NCBI GenBank assembly: GCA_944322585.1
Contig: CALUPB010000001.1
Location: forward strand, 248,001 to 312,000
Direction: 5' to 3'
DNA length: 64,000 nucleotides
DNA from: an uncultured Bacteroidales bacterium
GTDB taxonomy: Bacteria; Bacteroidota; Bacteroidia; Bacteroidales; UBA932
The position numbers were made by a program, and so were the translations under genes. The stretch's first letter is position 1, and each line of letters begins with the position of its first letter. Below, piece after piece: positions 1 through 8,294 of the stretch. The notes under the pieces were generated by a model, which saw only the letters and a program-made list of their open reading frames with translations, made no database searches and was not told where the DNA came from.

Positions 1-857
1 CATATCATCGCCACAATCCCTTCCGTTATCATTGCCCCGTAAAACACCGGACGTCCGTACTTCTCATTCTTGAGACATCTGGACATCAGAGGTGACTGGG
101 TGGAATGGAATCCTGATATGGCTCCGCATGAAATGACCACGAACAACATCGGTATCAGGACATTGTTCTGCGGATCCGAATGGAAATTACGGAACGAAGA
201 CCATGTCATCTCCTCCATCACAACGGTCCCCCGCACATCCCCCACTACGAGAGCGCCGAATATTCCCACCGCCATGAACAGGAGCACGGCCCCGAACAGA
301 GGATAGACTGATCCTATTATCTTGTCTATGGGAAGAAGAGTGGCAAGTATATAATAGATGAATACAATGTACAGCCATATGCTCTTGTCCCATCCGGTCA
401 GAGTCTGCAGCAGGTCGGCCGGTCCTGTAACGAAGGAAACGCCTACGGCAAGCAGAAGAAAACACACAAGGATGATCAAGGCTTTCTTCACTCCCGGCCC
501 CAGATAGCGGCCCACAAGATCAGGCATGTTCACCCCTCCGTTCCTCATGGACAGCATCCCGGAGAAATAGTCATGGACAGCACCCATGAAAATACAGCCG
601 ATCACAATCCAGAGATAGGCCATGGGACCATATGCAGCACCCATTATGGCACCGAATACGGGCCCCAGTCCAGCTATATTAAGAAACTGTATCACAAACA
701 CTTTCCACGTCGGAAGCGGGATATAGTCAACGCCGTCGGACTTGGATACGGCCGGTGTCTCACGGTTCCTGTCCGCTCCGAAGAACCTGTCCACGAATTT
801 TCCGTACACGAAAAAACCGGCCACAAGAGCCAGAATACAGAGAAGAAATGTAACCAT
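1..857 (-). CDS. cstA: CstA-family carbon starvation / peptide transporter (3' part outside window)
   Basis: The visible N-terminal 285 residues form a polytopic inner-membrane protein with hydrophobic segments from residue 1 on, and conserved CstA stretches such as GPVFGAIMGAAYGP and GAVHDYFSGMLSMRNGG. CstA proteins are proton-coupled peptide (or pyruvate) uptake carriers induced by carbon starvation. The gene continues beyond base 1; the family is usually about 480-700 residues long. The start at 857 fits a full Bacteroidetes promoter about 20 bp upstream. The AAA ATPase gene is transcribed divergently. Identification rests on motif and topology recognition. Confidence 0.9.
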   Translation of the reverse strand, partial: MVTFLLCILALVAGFFVYGKFVDRFFGADRNRETPAVSKSDGVDYIPLPTWKVFVIQFLNIAGLGPVFGAIMGAAYGPMAYLWIVIGCIFMGAVHDYFSGMLSMRNGGVNMPDLVGRYLGPGVKKALIILVCFLLLAVGVSFVTGPADLLQTLTGWDKSIWLYIVFIYYILATLLPIDKIIGSVYPLFGAVLLFMAVGIFGALVVGDVRGTVVMEEMTWSSFRNFHSDPQNNVLIPMLFVVISCGAISGFHSTQSPLMSRCLKNEKYGRPVFYGAMITEGIVAMI

Positions 858-879
858 AACCGCACATTTATTTCAACGG

Positions 880-910
880 CAAATATACTTTTATTATTTT
901 TGTCATCAAA
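880..910 (-). promoter_or_regulatory. Bacteroidetes promoter of cstA
   Basis: On the minus strand a TTTG (-33 box, 910-907) is followed after exactly 19 bp by TATATTTG (-7 box, 887-880). This matches the Bacteroidetes consensus TTTG/TAnnTTTG. The predicted transcript would start about 15-20 nt before the cstA ATG. Confidence 0.7.
895..902 (+). promoter_or_regulatory. -7 box of the AAA ATPase-sirtuin operon
   Basis: TATTTTTG matches the -7 consensus TAnnTTTG and lies 23 bp upstream of the ATPase ATG. No clear -33 TTTG is seen at the right distance. The box sits inside the spacer of the divergent cstA promoter, so the two promoters overlap physically. Confidence 0.45.
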
Positions 911-925
911 TAATTTTCCGCGGAT

Positions 926-2077
926 ATGGATATCCCTTTCATATATGACAGATATGTGACCAACAAGGATTTCGCCGGCAGAAAAAGCGAATGCCTTGCC
1001 CTGTCGAGCCTCATAGCGGCAGATGAGAACATTGTCCTGTCCGAACCTCCCAAAAGCGGCAAGAAATCACTTGTACAGCAGACCATGTTCGAGATGAGGA
1101 TTGCAGGGAAGAACTTCTGCGCCGCGGCGGTCGACATGTTCAATATCCGGTCGTCTGAAATGTTCCTGACGAAATTGGGGAATGCCGTCATAAGAAGCAT
1201 GGCAGCATCTCCGGACGAATATGAAAAGGCTGTCCGGGAACACCTCGGAGGGACATGCTTCACATTCGACAGACAGCTGTTTGCAGACTATGACAAGGTG
1301 ATATCGCTCACCGGGATTCCTGACGGGAATGACATGGACGCCATGTTCTCACTTCCCTACAGGATGGCGGAGGCTTCGGGGATAAAGATGATCGTCACCA
1401 TAGACGAATTCCAGTCCATACTGTACATGAAGGATTGCGACAACTTACTGAAAGTCATGGAGAATGTATTCAGACGATATTCCGAGGTACGTCCTTCACT
1501 GTGCAGCTACATAATCTCCGGTTCACATGTAAATGCCATGAAAGAGATATTCTGCCACAGGAAATTCTTCTGGCGCACCGTGGAGCATCTGCCGCTGAGC
1601 CGTATCGACGACAGGGATCTGGCGGAACACATCAGAAGAGGCTTCCTGAAGGGAGGCAAGGACATAGAGCGGGACCAGGCCATCGGAATATGCAGCCTGT
1701 TCAAGGGCAACATATGGTATATCAATCATTTCTGCGCCATATGCGACTCCATGTCGAAAGGATATATCAACGAAGGGATAATGCTGGATGCCCTGAACAT
1801 ACTGACAGGGATCCATGAAGTCAGGTTCATGGACATGATGGACAGCCTGACGGGACACCAGATCAGTTTCCTGAAGGCTGCTCTCGACGGGGAGACGAAA
1901 TTCAGTTCCTCGGACATCATTGCCAGATACGGGCTGAACTCTTCCGCCAATGTAAGAAGGGTCAAGGACGCCCTGCTGAAAAAGGAAATCCTGACATTCA
2001 ACGAGAAAGAGGAACCGGTAATACTTGACCCGCTGTTTGAATACTGGGTACGTAAATATTATTTTGAAGAGACATGA
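926..2077 (+). CDS. AAA ATPase (archaeal ATPase_2-like) with C-terminal winged-helix
   Basis: A 383-residue cytoplasmic P-loop ATPase. The Walker A is the slightly unusual PPKSGKKS at residues 41-48 and the Walker B is MIVTIDE ending at D160/E161. The C-terminal 100 residues (after about residue 285) look like a winged-helix module that ends in DPLFEYWVRKYYF, typical of the archaeal-type ATPase_2 family. Its function is unknown. Its last codons overlap the start of the sirtuin gene by 4 bp (ATGA), so the two are translationally coupled. No Shine-Dalgarno is visible. It could be a STAND-like regulator, but no sensor repeats are present. Confidence 0.8.
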   Translation: MDIPFIYDRYVTNKDFAGRKSECLALSSLIAADENIVLSEPPKSGKKSLVQQTMFEMRIAGKNFCAAAVDMFNIRSSEMFLTKLGNAVIRSMAASPDEYEKAVREHLGGTCFTFDRQLFADYDKVISLTGIPDGNDMDAMFSLPYRMAEASGIKMIVTIDEFQSILYMKDCDNLLKVMENVFRRYSEVRPSLCSYIISGSHVNAMKEIFCHRKFFWRTVEHLPLSRIDDRDLAEHIRRGFLKGGKDIERDQAIGICSLFKGNIWYINHFCAICDSMSKGYINEGIMLDALNILTGIHEVRFMDMMDSLTGHQISFLKAALDGETKFSSSDIIARYGLNSSANVRRVKDALLKKEILTFNEKEEPVILDPLFEYWVRKYYFEET

Positions 2078-2790
2078 AACGGAAAATCGCCGTACTGACA
2101 GGAGCCGGAGTCAGTGCCGAAAGCGGGATCAGCACATTCAGGGACAGCGGAGGTCTCTGGGAAAACTACAATGTGAATGACGTGGCCTCCATCGAAGGAT
2201 GGTACAGGAATCCCGGACTTGTCCTCGACTTCTACAACCACCGACGCAAGGAACTCGCTTCAGCCATGCCCAATGCTGCCCATATGGACATAGCCGCCCT
2301 CGAAAAGGACTATGAGGTTACAGTCATCACCCAGAATGTGGACAATCTCCATGAAAGGGCAGGAAGCACAAGGATAATTCATCTTCACGGAGAGCTGACC
2401 AAGGTAAGGCCGGAAGACTGCTGCAATGAACGGGACGGCTTCTCGGAAGCATCCGTATTCGACATAGGCTACGGGGAAATCCATCTGGGAGACCTTGCTC
2501 CGGACGGGGCGCAGCTCAGGCCGCACATAGTGTGGTTCGGGGAAGCGGTGCCGAAAATCGAAGCCGCAATCGATGCCGTGGAAGCTGCCGATATCCTGTT
2601 GATTGTAGGGACATCCCTTCAGGTCTATCCTGCGGCCGGGCTGTACCGCTACGCCAGACGTAACACTCCTATATATATTATAGACCCCAAGGATGTCCCT
2701 GTCCAGGACAGCCGCATCACCCACATCCGCGATGTCGCCACCAAAGGCGTGGACACCTTCCGCAAATTCCTTGACAGTGATCGGGAATAG
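2074..2790 (+). CDS. cobB: NAD-dependent protein deacylase (Sir2/CobB family)
   Basis: A 238-residue sirtuin. It would remove acyl groups from lysines using NAD+, giving nicotinamide and O-acyl-ADP-ribose. Visible motifs: GAGVSAESGIS (residues 10-20), the FYNHRR segment that in class III sirtuins binds acidic acyl groups, TQNVDNLH (Q87, N88, D90), catalytic His105 in HLHGEL, and HIVWFGE. The zinc ribbon appears degenerate: only a CC pair (DCCNERD) is present in place of two C-x-x-C pairs. It overlaps the upstream ATPase gene by 4 bp. A palindrome follows the stop directly and may end the transcript. Confidence 0.9.
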   Translation: MKRKIAVLTGAGVSAESGISTFRDSGGLWENYNVNDVASIEGWYRNPGLVLDFYNHRRKELASAMPNAAHMDIAALEKDYEVTVITQNVDNLHERAGSTRIIHLHGELTKVRPEDCCNERDGFSEASVFDIGYGEIHLGDLAPDGAQLRPHIVWFGEAVPKIEAAIDAVEAADILLIVGTSLQVYPAAGLYRYARRNTPIYIIDPKDVPVQDSRITHIRDVATKGVDTFRKFLDSDRE

Positions 2791-2793
2791 GGT

Positions 2794-2844
2794 ATGCAAG
2801 GTAAATATTTTTTGGAGGTTTCCAAAAAATATTTACCTTTGCAT
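2794..2844. repeat. Near-perfect 23/24-bp inverted repeat between cobB and rpsU
   Basis: The left arm (2794-2816) and right arm (2821-2844) are complementary except for one extra A in the right arm, around a 4-nt centre. In the cobB transcript it would fold into a long AT-rich hairpin. It contains both boxes of the rpsU promoter. The single-base difference falls exactly in the -7 box, so that only the plus strand carries an intact TTTG. Confidence 0.85.
2811..2841 (+). promoter_or_regulatory. Promoter of rpsU
   Basis: TTTG at 2811-2814 and TACCTTTG at 2834-2841 are separated by 19 bp, the standard Bacteroidetes spacing. Transcription would begin about base 2848, just outside the palindrome, leaving a leader of roughly 20-25 nt that carries the Shine-Dalgarno. 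Confidence 0.75.
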
Positions 2845-2854
2845 CCGCTAATAA

Positions 2855-2866
2855 AAGGAGGTGATT
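2855..2866 (+). promoter_or_regulatory. Extended Shine-Dalgarno of rpsU
   Basis: AAGGAGGTGATT is complementary to essentially the whole 3' tail of 16S rRNA (AUCACCUCCUU) and ends 5 nt before the ATG. Almost no other gene in this window has such a site. In Bacteroidetes, bS21 is known to help hide the anti-Shine-Dalgarno, so this site fits autogenous control of rpsU. Confidence 0.8.
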
Positions 2867-2871
2867 AAGCT

Positions 2872-3066
2872 ATGATTATTGTGCCTGTAAAAGAAGGAGA
2901 GAACATCGAGAAGGCCCTGAAGAAATTCAAGAGGAAATTCGAGAAGACCGGTGCCATCCGCGAACTCCGCGCAAGGAAGGCTTTCGTAAAGCCGTCCGTA
3001 AAGAGGAGAGACGAGATCAAGAAGGCCATCTATGTTCAGCACATGAGGCTTCTGGACGAGCAGTAG
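2872..3066 (+). CDS. rpsU: 30S ribosomal protein bS21
   Basis: A 64-residue basic protein beginning MIIVPVKEGENIEKALKKF, with the typical RELRARKAFVKPSVKRR core. It is the bS21 protein of the small ribosomal subunit and sits near the 16S 3' end. It is monocistronic: it has its own promoter in a palindrome, a perfect Shine-Dalgarno at 2855-2866 and a terminator at 3093. Length and sequence are normal for the family. Confidence 0.97.
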   Translation: MIIVPVKEGENIEKALKKFKRKFEKTGAIRELRARKAFVKPSVKRRDEIKKAIYVQHMRLLDEQ

Positions 3067-3092
3067 GACGTTTCTTACATACATTATAAGTT

Positions 3093-3120
3093 GACCGGCC
3101 CGGAATGAGCCGGTCTTTTT
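3093..3120 (+). terminator. Intrinsic terminator of rpsU
   Basis: A 7-bp stem GACCGGC/GCCGGTC (3093-3099 with 3109-3115) is followed by five T residues, 26 nt after the rpsU stop. Confidence 0.85.
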
Positions 3121-3219
3121 GTCTATGATCCGCCGCCACAGGCATGTTCCTCCCCGGCTGTCAGGAAAGATGCATACAGAATTTTGACAAAATTTTAAAC
3201 AGCTTCTCAAAACAGTTTC

Positions 3220-3227
3220 TAAATTTG
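3220..3227 (+). promoter_or_regulatory. -7 box upstream of the AsmA-like gene
   Basis: TAAATTTG matches TAnnTTTG, 40 bp before the ATG at 3268. I see no convincing -33 box at 19-21 bp distance. Confidence 0.45.
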
Positions 3228-3267
3228 TATCCGGTAGCAATACAGACTGACATCAATTCATATCTAT

Positions 3268-6200
3268 ATGGACAACGGAAGGATACCGGCTGCCGATACA
3301 GGCGGCAGGACAAAAGCCACAGGGCCGGATACATCCGGGAGACATGATTCCGGAAGGAACGGAAAACCCTGGAAACGGGCAAGGATACTGGCAAAGGCCG
3401 TATTATGGATTGTCGTAATATGCATAGTACTGATGGCCACCGTACAGATTGTCCTGTCGCCGTCGGTACTGACCGGGATAGTCGACAGATTCGCAGGACA
3501 ATATGTCGACGGAAAACTGGAATTCAGCAAAGTGTCCGTATCGGTCATACGCAGTTTCCCTTTCCTTAATGTTACACTCGACAGCCTGAGCGTCACTTAT
3601 CCGTCCGGAAGGTTTGAAAGTCTCGAAAACGGAGACAGCCGCGCCAAGCTGCTCCGGGCCGGCACGTCGGAGACCGCGGACACACTGGTGTCTTTCAGCA
3701 GATTCTCCGCCTCCGTAGACCTTGCCGCCCTTGTCGGGGGTACCATACACATCCCCAACATAGAACTTACACGGCCGCGAATTTTCGCCAAAAGCTATAA
3801 TGATTCCACTGCCAACTGGAACATATTCAAAAGTACGTCAGGAGTATCGGCAGAGACGGGCATTCCTGCCTCAGATGCAGAAGGCATCGCTGCAGAAGCG
3901 GACAGCACCTCCTCCGGTTCAGGCACGCTTCTCAGGATAGTACTGGAACGCATATCTCTGGACGGACGTCCGTTCATCGTGTTCTGCAGCAGCGAAGACA
4001 CCCTGTTCGCAGCCCTCAACCTCAAAGAGATGAAATTCAGGGGCAGACTCTCGACACACGACCCGAGGCGCAACAGGATAGGCTTCATGATCGACAGCCT
4101 GTTCGTGGGAGGACGGATGGCATCGGACACCCTTGCTTTCGGACTGCAGGAACTGAGAATGAGGGAACAGAGAGGGGATTTCGCGCTCAAGGCAAAGGCA
4201 GGTGCCGCACTTGCCACCCGCTCCTTCGGCAGGATTTTTCTTCCTGTGGAAATCGATTCAAGGGTCAGATTCCTCAGGGACACTGTCCCTTCCGTATCCA
4301 TAAGCAGATTCAGGGCTGATATAGCCGGACTGCCCGTCAATGCCAGGGCAGACATGAAATTCTGTTCCGACAGCATTTGGGTGCAGGGGAATGCGGCAAT
4401 AGAGCAATGCCGGGTAAATGATCTCCTCAGATTCTGGGGAAGGAACATATTCCCTGCCATGGCGGAGCTGAGGACTGATGCCGTCATCAATCTGAATGCG
4501 GCATTCGACGGCTGGTACGATCCCGCAGATGGTCGCCTGCCCGCCTTCGACATCAGCCTCAACATTCCTGAGAGCCCCATCAGGCACAGCATCATAAGGC
4601 TGGACAGCAATATAGCCGCCGACATCTGGGCCAAGGGAGGAAACGGTGCGCCCGTGAATGCAGGAGTCAATGATTTCCACATGAGAGGAAAAGCCCTGGA
4701 CATTTTTCTGAAAGGTTCCGTATCCGACCTGCTCGGAGAAGACCCGCTCCTTGACGTGAACGGAGGCATCGGCATATCACTCGACACACTGGGGCGATTC
4801 ATAAGGAAAAGCACAGGCATGGATGTATCCGGCCGCCTGGAAGCCGAAGTGAAAGGGGCTGTACGCAGATCCCAGATGACGCCATACACCTTGGCGTCTG
4901 CCGACCTGACGGCAAAAGCAAGGAGCGACATGCTGAGGATATATTCGGACAAGGACAGCATAGACGTGCATATAGACAGTCTGGACATCCTTCTGGCCAC
5001 CGTCGGCAACAGGCACGACAGGGCCGTGGAGGAAGGGACACGAATGATAGCGCTCTCCGCACGTCTCGACAGTGCCCGCGTAAGATACAGAGACATGTTC
5101 TCCGCATCGGGGAGCAATCTCTCATTGAAAGCCCGGAACGATGCGGCCATTCTGGACGACAGGGACTCCTCATCCTACTACCCTTTCGGAGGCCGTCTGG
5201 AAATAGGCAGGCTCGTATTGACAGATCGGGATTCAAACCGTGTAACATTGAGGAATTCGGACAATACATTCAGGATATCCCCTTCACGGGCAGACAAGGA
5301 GATACCGGTACTCTCTCTCAAAAGCGACAACGGGGCGATACGTCTCCGGTCCGCATTCGACAGGTTGTCGTTGAGAGGCCTCGGCATCAACATAATAGCG
5401 ACCAAAAGCGATGCCCGGCGCAAAAGGATGGCAAAAGCCTTCATCGATTCCCTTTCAAGAAAATACCCGGAAATACCGAGGGATTCCCTGTTCGGACACC
5501 TTCGGAACCTAAGGGGCAAAGCGGCACTCCCAGACTGGCTTACAGAGGAGGATTTCAGAAAGAATGACCTCGACTTCAGGCTCGACAGCTCGATGGCCAA
5601 ATATTTCAGGGAATGGGATTTCTACGGAGACCTCAAATTCAGACGGGCATCTCTGATGACACCTTCGTTCCCTCTGCGTACCAGCCTCAACGGTTTCGAC
5701 GGATACATAACCAACAACAAACTCACACTCAAGAGTTTCACTCTCAGGAGCGGAAAATCGGACATCAGGGCGAAAGGAGAACTGTCCGGACTCCGGGGGG
5801 CTCTGCTCGCCAACAGGCCCGTTTCCCTGAACATGGACATACGTTCAGACAGGCTGAATATCAATGAACTGCTTGGAGCATACACATTCGGAAAGAAATT
5901 CAGGGAAAGGGCAGACTCATTGAAGGCGGCCGCCGACACCCTTAATGACGAAAGCTATGAAGACATCATAGCCATAGACACTCTCGCTGCCGCAGACATC
6001 CCTGAACCGGCATTGATTGTCGTCCCTGCCAATATCACAGCCGACATTTCGGTCGAAGCATCCGATGTCTCGTTCGCGAAAATGGACATGGACACCCTGA
6101 GCGCGAAAATGATGATAAGGGAGAGATGCGTACAGCTCACCGGCATCAAGGCCACATCCAATGTGGGAAATCTGGCTTTCGACGGTTTCTATTCAACCCG

Positions 6201-7098
6201 TACCAAAGAAGACATTACCGCAGGGTTCAGTCTCAACCTCAATGACATCACTGCCGAGAAAATCATCGAAATGATACCTGCGGTGGACAGTCTGATGCCG
6301 ATGCTGCAGTCTTTCTACGGCAAGCTCGACTGCGAACTGGCAGCCACTGCACAGATCGACACTTCCATGAACATAATCATGCCGAGCCTCAACGGGGTGC
6401 TGCGCATCAAGGGGCAGGATCTTGCACTTGTAGAGAGCGAAGACCTGTTCAAGATAGCGAAAATACTGAAATTCAATGATATCCACAATATCCATATCAA
6501 CGACATGTCTGTCGAAGGACTTATCGGGGACAACCGTGTGGAAATATTCCCGTTCGTTCTTGCCGTAGACAGGTACTCTCTCGCATTGAGCGGAATACAG
6601 GGACTCGACCAGTCATTCAAATACCATATCTCCATCCTGAAATCCCCTCTGCTGATAAGATTCGGAGTAGACCTGTGGGGACCTGATTTCGACAACATGA
6701 AATTCAGGATAGGCCGGGCAAAATACAAGGACGCCAATGTCCCGGTATTCTCCGCCGTCATAGACGAGACCAGGCTCAATCTTCTGCAGTCGATAAGGAA
6801 CATTTTCACAAAAGGAGTGGAAGCAGCCGTGAAGGAAAATGAAAGCAGTGAGGCAATCACGGAATACAAGGAAAAAATCGACTACCGGAATGCCGCCGAA
6901 ACGGACATGGAGTCTCTGTCGGCAGCGGAATCCGCTTCCCTTGAAGCCGCAGACGACAGCGGGCAGTCCGGAACAGACAATCCGGACAGTCATGACGGGC
7001 AGGTCTCTGAAGAGAAGACAACAGTCGGAGCAGACATGGCACAGTCGGCTACGGACACACTGACGTCATCCGGGAAAAAGGACTGGAACCAACAATAA
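3268..7098 (+). CDS. AsmA-like envelope biogenesis protein
   Basis: A 1276-residue protein with a cytoplasmic basic N-terminus of about 40 residues, a single membrane segment at about residues 41-63, and a long periplasmic region rich in alternating beta strands, typical of AsmA/TamB-like proteins. These form bridge-like lipid conduits between the inner and outer membranes. The C-terminal third, containing VEGLIGDNRVEIFPFVLAVD and FRIGRAKYKDANVPVF, matches AsmA-family C-terminal domains of Bacteroidetes. The final 90 residues are acidic and low-complexity. prmA follows after 13 bp, probably in one transcript. A specific role here is inference from the family. Confidence 0.8.
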   Translation: MDNGRIPAADTGGRTKATGPDTSGRHDSGRNGKPWKRARILAKAVLWIVVICIVLMATVQIVLSPSVLTGIVDRFAGQYVDGKLEFSKVSVSVIRSFPFLNVTLDSLSVTYPSGRFESLENGDSRAKLLRAGTSETADTLVSFSRFSASVDLAALVGGTIHIPNIELTRPRIFAKSYNDSTANWNIFKSTSGVSAETGIPASDAEGIAAEADSTSSGSGTLLRIVLERISLDGRPFIVFCSSEDTLFAALNLKEMKFRGRLSTHDPRRNRIGFMIDSLFVGGRMASDTLAFGLQELRMREQRGDFALKAKAGAALATRSFGRIFLPVEIDSRVRFLRDTVPSVSISRFRADIAGLPVNARADMKFCSDSIWVQGNAAIEQCRVNDLLRFWGRNIFPAMAELRTDAVINLNAAFDGWYDPADGRLPAFDISLNIPESPIRHSIIRLDSNIAADIWAKGGNGAPVNAGVNDFHMRGKALDIFLKGSVSDLLGEDPLLDVNGGIGISLDTLGRFIRKSTGMDVSGRLEAEVKGAVRRSQMTPYTLASADLTAKARSDMLRIYSDKDSIDVHIDSLDILLATVGNRHDRAVEEGTRMIALSARLDSARVRYRDMFSASGSNLSLKARNDAAILDDRDSSSYYPFGGRLEIGRLVLTDRDSNRVTLRNSDNTFRISPSRADKEIPVLSLKSDNGAIRLRSAFDRLSLRGLGINIIATKSDARRKRMAKAFIDSLSRKYPEIPRDSLFGHLRNLRGKAALPDWLTEEDFRKNDLDFRLDSSMAKYFREWDFYGDLKFRRASLMTPSFPLRTSLNGFDGYITNNKLTLKSFTLRSGKSDIRAKGELSGLRGALLANRPVSLNMDIRSDRLNINELLGAYTFGKKFRERADSLKAAADTLNDESYEDIIAIDTLAAADIPEPALIVVPANITADISVEASDVSFAKMDMDTLSAKMMIRERCVQLTGIKATSNVGNLAFDGFYSTRTKEDITAGFSLNLNDITAEKIIEMIPAVDSLMPMLQSFYGKLDCELAATAQIDTSMNIIMPSLNGVLRIKGQDLALVESEDLFKIAKILKFNDIHNIHINDMSVEGLIGDNRVEIFPFVLAVDRYSLALSGIQGLDQSFKYHISILKSPLLIRFGVDLWGPDFDNMKFRIGRAKYKDANVPVFSAVIDETRLNLLQSIRNIFTKGVEAAVKENESSEAITEYKEKIDYRNAAETDMESLSAAESASLEAADDSGQSGTDNPDSHDGQVSEEKTTVGADMAQSATDTLTSSGKKDWNQQ

Positions 7099-7111
7099 AC
7101 CGAACATTATA

Positions 7112-7966
7112 ATGAACAGTCAGGAATACATAGAGGTCTCAATAAAAATCGACCCCTACACGGAAGAAAACGCGGAAATACTGATAGCGGAAATAGAAGA
7201 CCTGCCGTTCGAGTCTTTTCTGGAAGAGGCTCCATACCTGAAATGCTATATCCAGAAAGAGAAATACGACCCGCGGATGCTCAAGCTCGTACTGAGCGGC
7301 CTCGACTACGGGTTCACGACAGGATTCTCTGCCGCCCTCATGCCGCAGACAAACTGGAATGCAGTGTGGGAAAGCCAGTTCTCCCCTATCGTGGTGGACG
7401 GACAGTGTACAGTCAAGGCAACATTCCACAAAGGGCTCAAAAGGACAAGGTTCAACATTACCATAGACCCGAAAATGGCATTCGGTACAGGCCATCATCA
7501 GACTACATACATGATGTGCAGGGCACTTCTCAAGCATGAGAAAGATATCAGGGAGAAGGTGGTCATGGACATGGGCTGCGGCACTGCAATCCTTGCAATT
7601 CTGGCGGCCAAGATGGGGGCCGGGCACACCTACGGAATCGACATCGATGCAGTCGCGGCTGCTTCTGCATTCGACAATGCCCGCATCAACAGGGTTTCCC
7701 GCAAGGTGGAGACCTACTGCGGGGACGCCTCGCTCCTGCAACGGGGCAAATACGACATCCTGCTTGCCAACATCAACAGGAATATCCTGCTTGAAGACAT
7801 CCCGACCTATGCGGTGAGCCTCCGGAAAGAAGGACTCCTGTTTGTAAGCGGCTTCTATACCGAAGATCTTCCGATGATATGCTCCTGCGCACAGAGAGCC
7901 GGACTTACCTACATTGAAGATGATTCGATGGACAACTGGTGCTGTGCAGGTTTCAGGAAGCAGTAA
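7112..7966 (+). CDS. prmA: Ribosomal protein L11 methyltransferase
   Basis: A 284-residue SAM-dependent methyltransferase that trimethylates ribosomal protein uL11. An N-terminal recognition domain (residues 1-100) precedes the catalytic Rossmann domain. Visible motifs are FGTGHHQTT, the SAM-binding VMDMGCGTAIL (residues 151-161), GIDIDAVA, and LLANINRN near residue 220, which is the PrmA catalytic signature. It lies 13 bp after the AsmA-like gene. Length is normal. Confidence 0.95.
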   Translation: MNSQEYIEVSIKIDPYTEENAEILIAEIEDLPFESFLEEAPYLKCYIQKEKYDPRMLKLVLSGLDYGFTTGFSAALMPQTNWNAVWESQFSPIVVDGQCTVKATFHKGLKRTRFNITIDPKMAFGTGHHQTTYMMCRALLKHEKDIREKVVMDMGCGTAILAILAAKMGAGHTYGIDIDAVAAASAFDNARINRVSRKVETYCGDASLLQRGKYDILLANINRNILLEDIPTYAVSLRKEGLLFVSGFYTEDLPMICSCAQRAGLTYIEDDSMDNWCCAGFRKQ

Positions 7967-8068
7967 CCCTTCCGGCCATCCATGACCTGACACCGTTCCC
8001 GAGAGATGCCTGTTCACGGATATGAGCCGGCGGATTCCATAAGAATCAAGCCAAAGTACGGAGAATGA

Positions 8069-8099
8069 TTTGCCGTTTGAAAATTAGTTCCTATCTTTG
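8069..8099 (+). promoter_or_regulatory. Promoter of tRNA-Leu(TAG)
   Basis: TTTG at 8069-8072 and TATCTTTG at 8092-8099 are separated by 19 bp. This predicts a 5' leader of about 55 nt before the tRNA. Confidence 0.75.
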
Positions 8100-8161
8100 C
8101 AATCCTTACGGACCATGCTTCTCTGAATGATATTGGAGGCACTTCATAGTATGGCCGACAA

Positions 8162-8243
8162 GCGGGCGTGTTGTAATTGGTAGCCAAGCCAGACTTAGGA
8201 TCTGGTGCCGCAAGGCGTATGGGTTCGAGTCCCTTCGCCCGCA
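8162..8243 (+). tRNA. tRNA-Leu (anticodon TAG)
   Basis: The acceptor stem GCGGGCG pairs with CGCCCGC (8236-8242) and the discriminator is A. The anticodon loop CTTAGGA gives anticodon TAG. The long class II variable arm (TGCCGCAAGGCGT) and the T-arm GGGTTCGAGTCCC are present. The 3' CCA is not encoded. Confidence 0.95.
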
Positions 8244-8294
8244 CAAAATTTCCAGCGGTGTTTTCTCCGGACATCCCGAAAGCAATGAACGGAA

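Noticed and set aside
2791-2871. Riboswitch before rpsU
   Set aside because: The predicted transcript starts after the palindrome, leaving only about 20 nt of leader.
3795-5150. 451-residue minus-strand frame opposite the AsmA-like gene
   Set aside because: Ser/Leu/Arg-rich shadow of a long, real reading frame.
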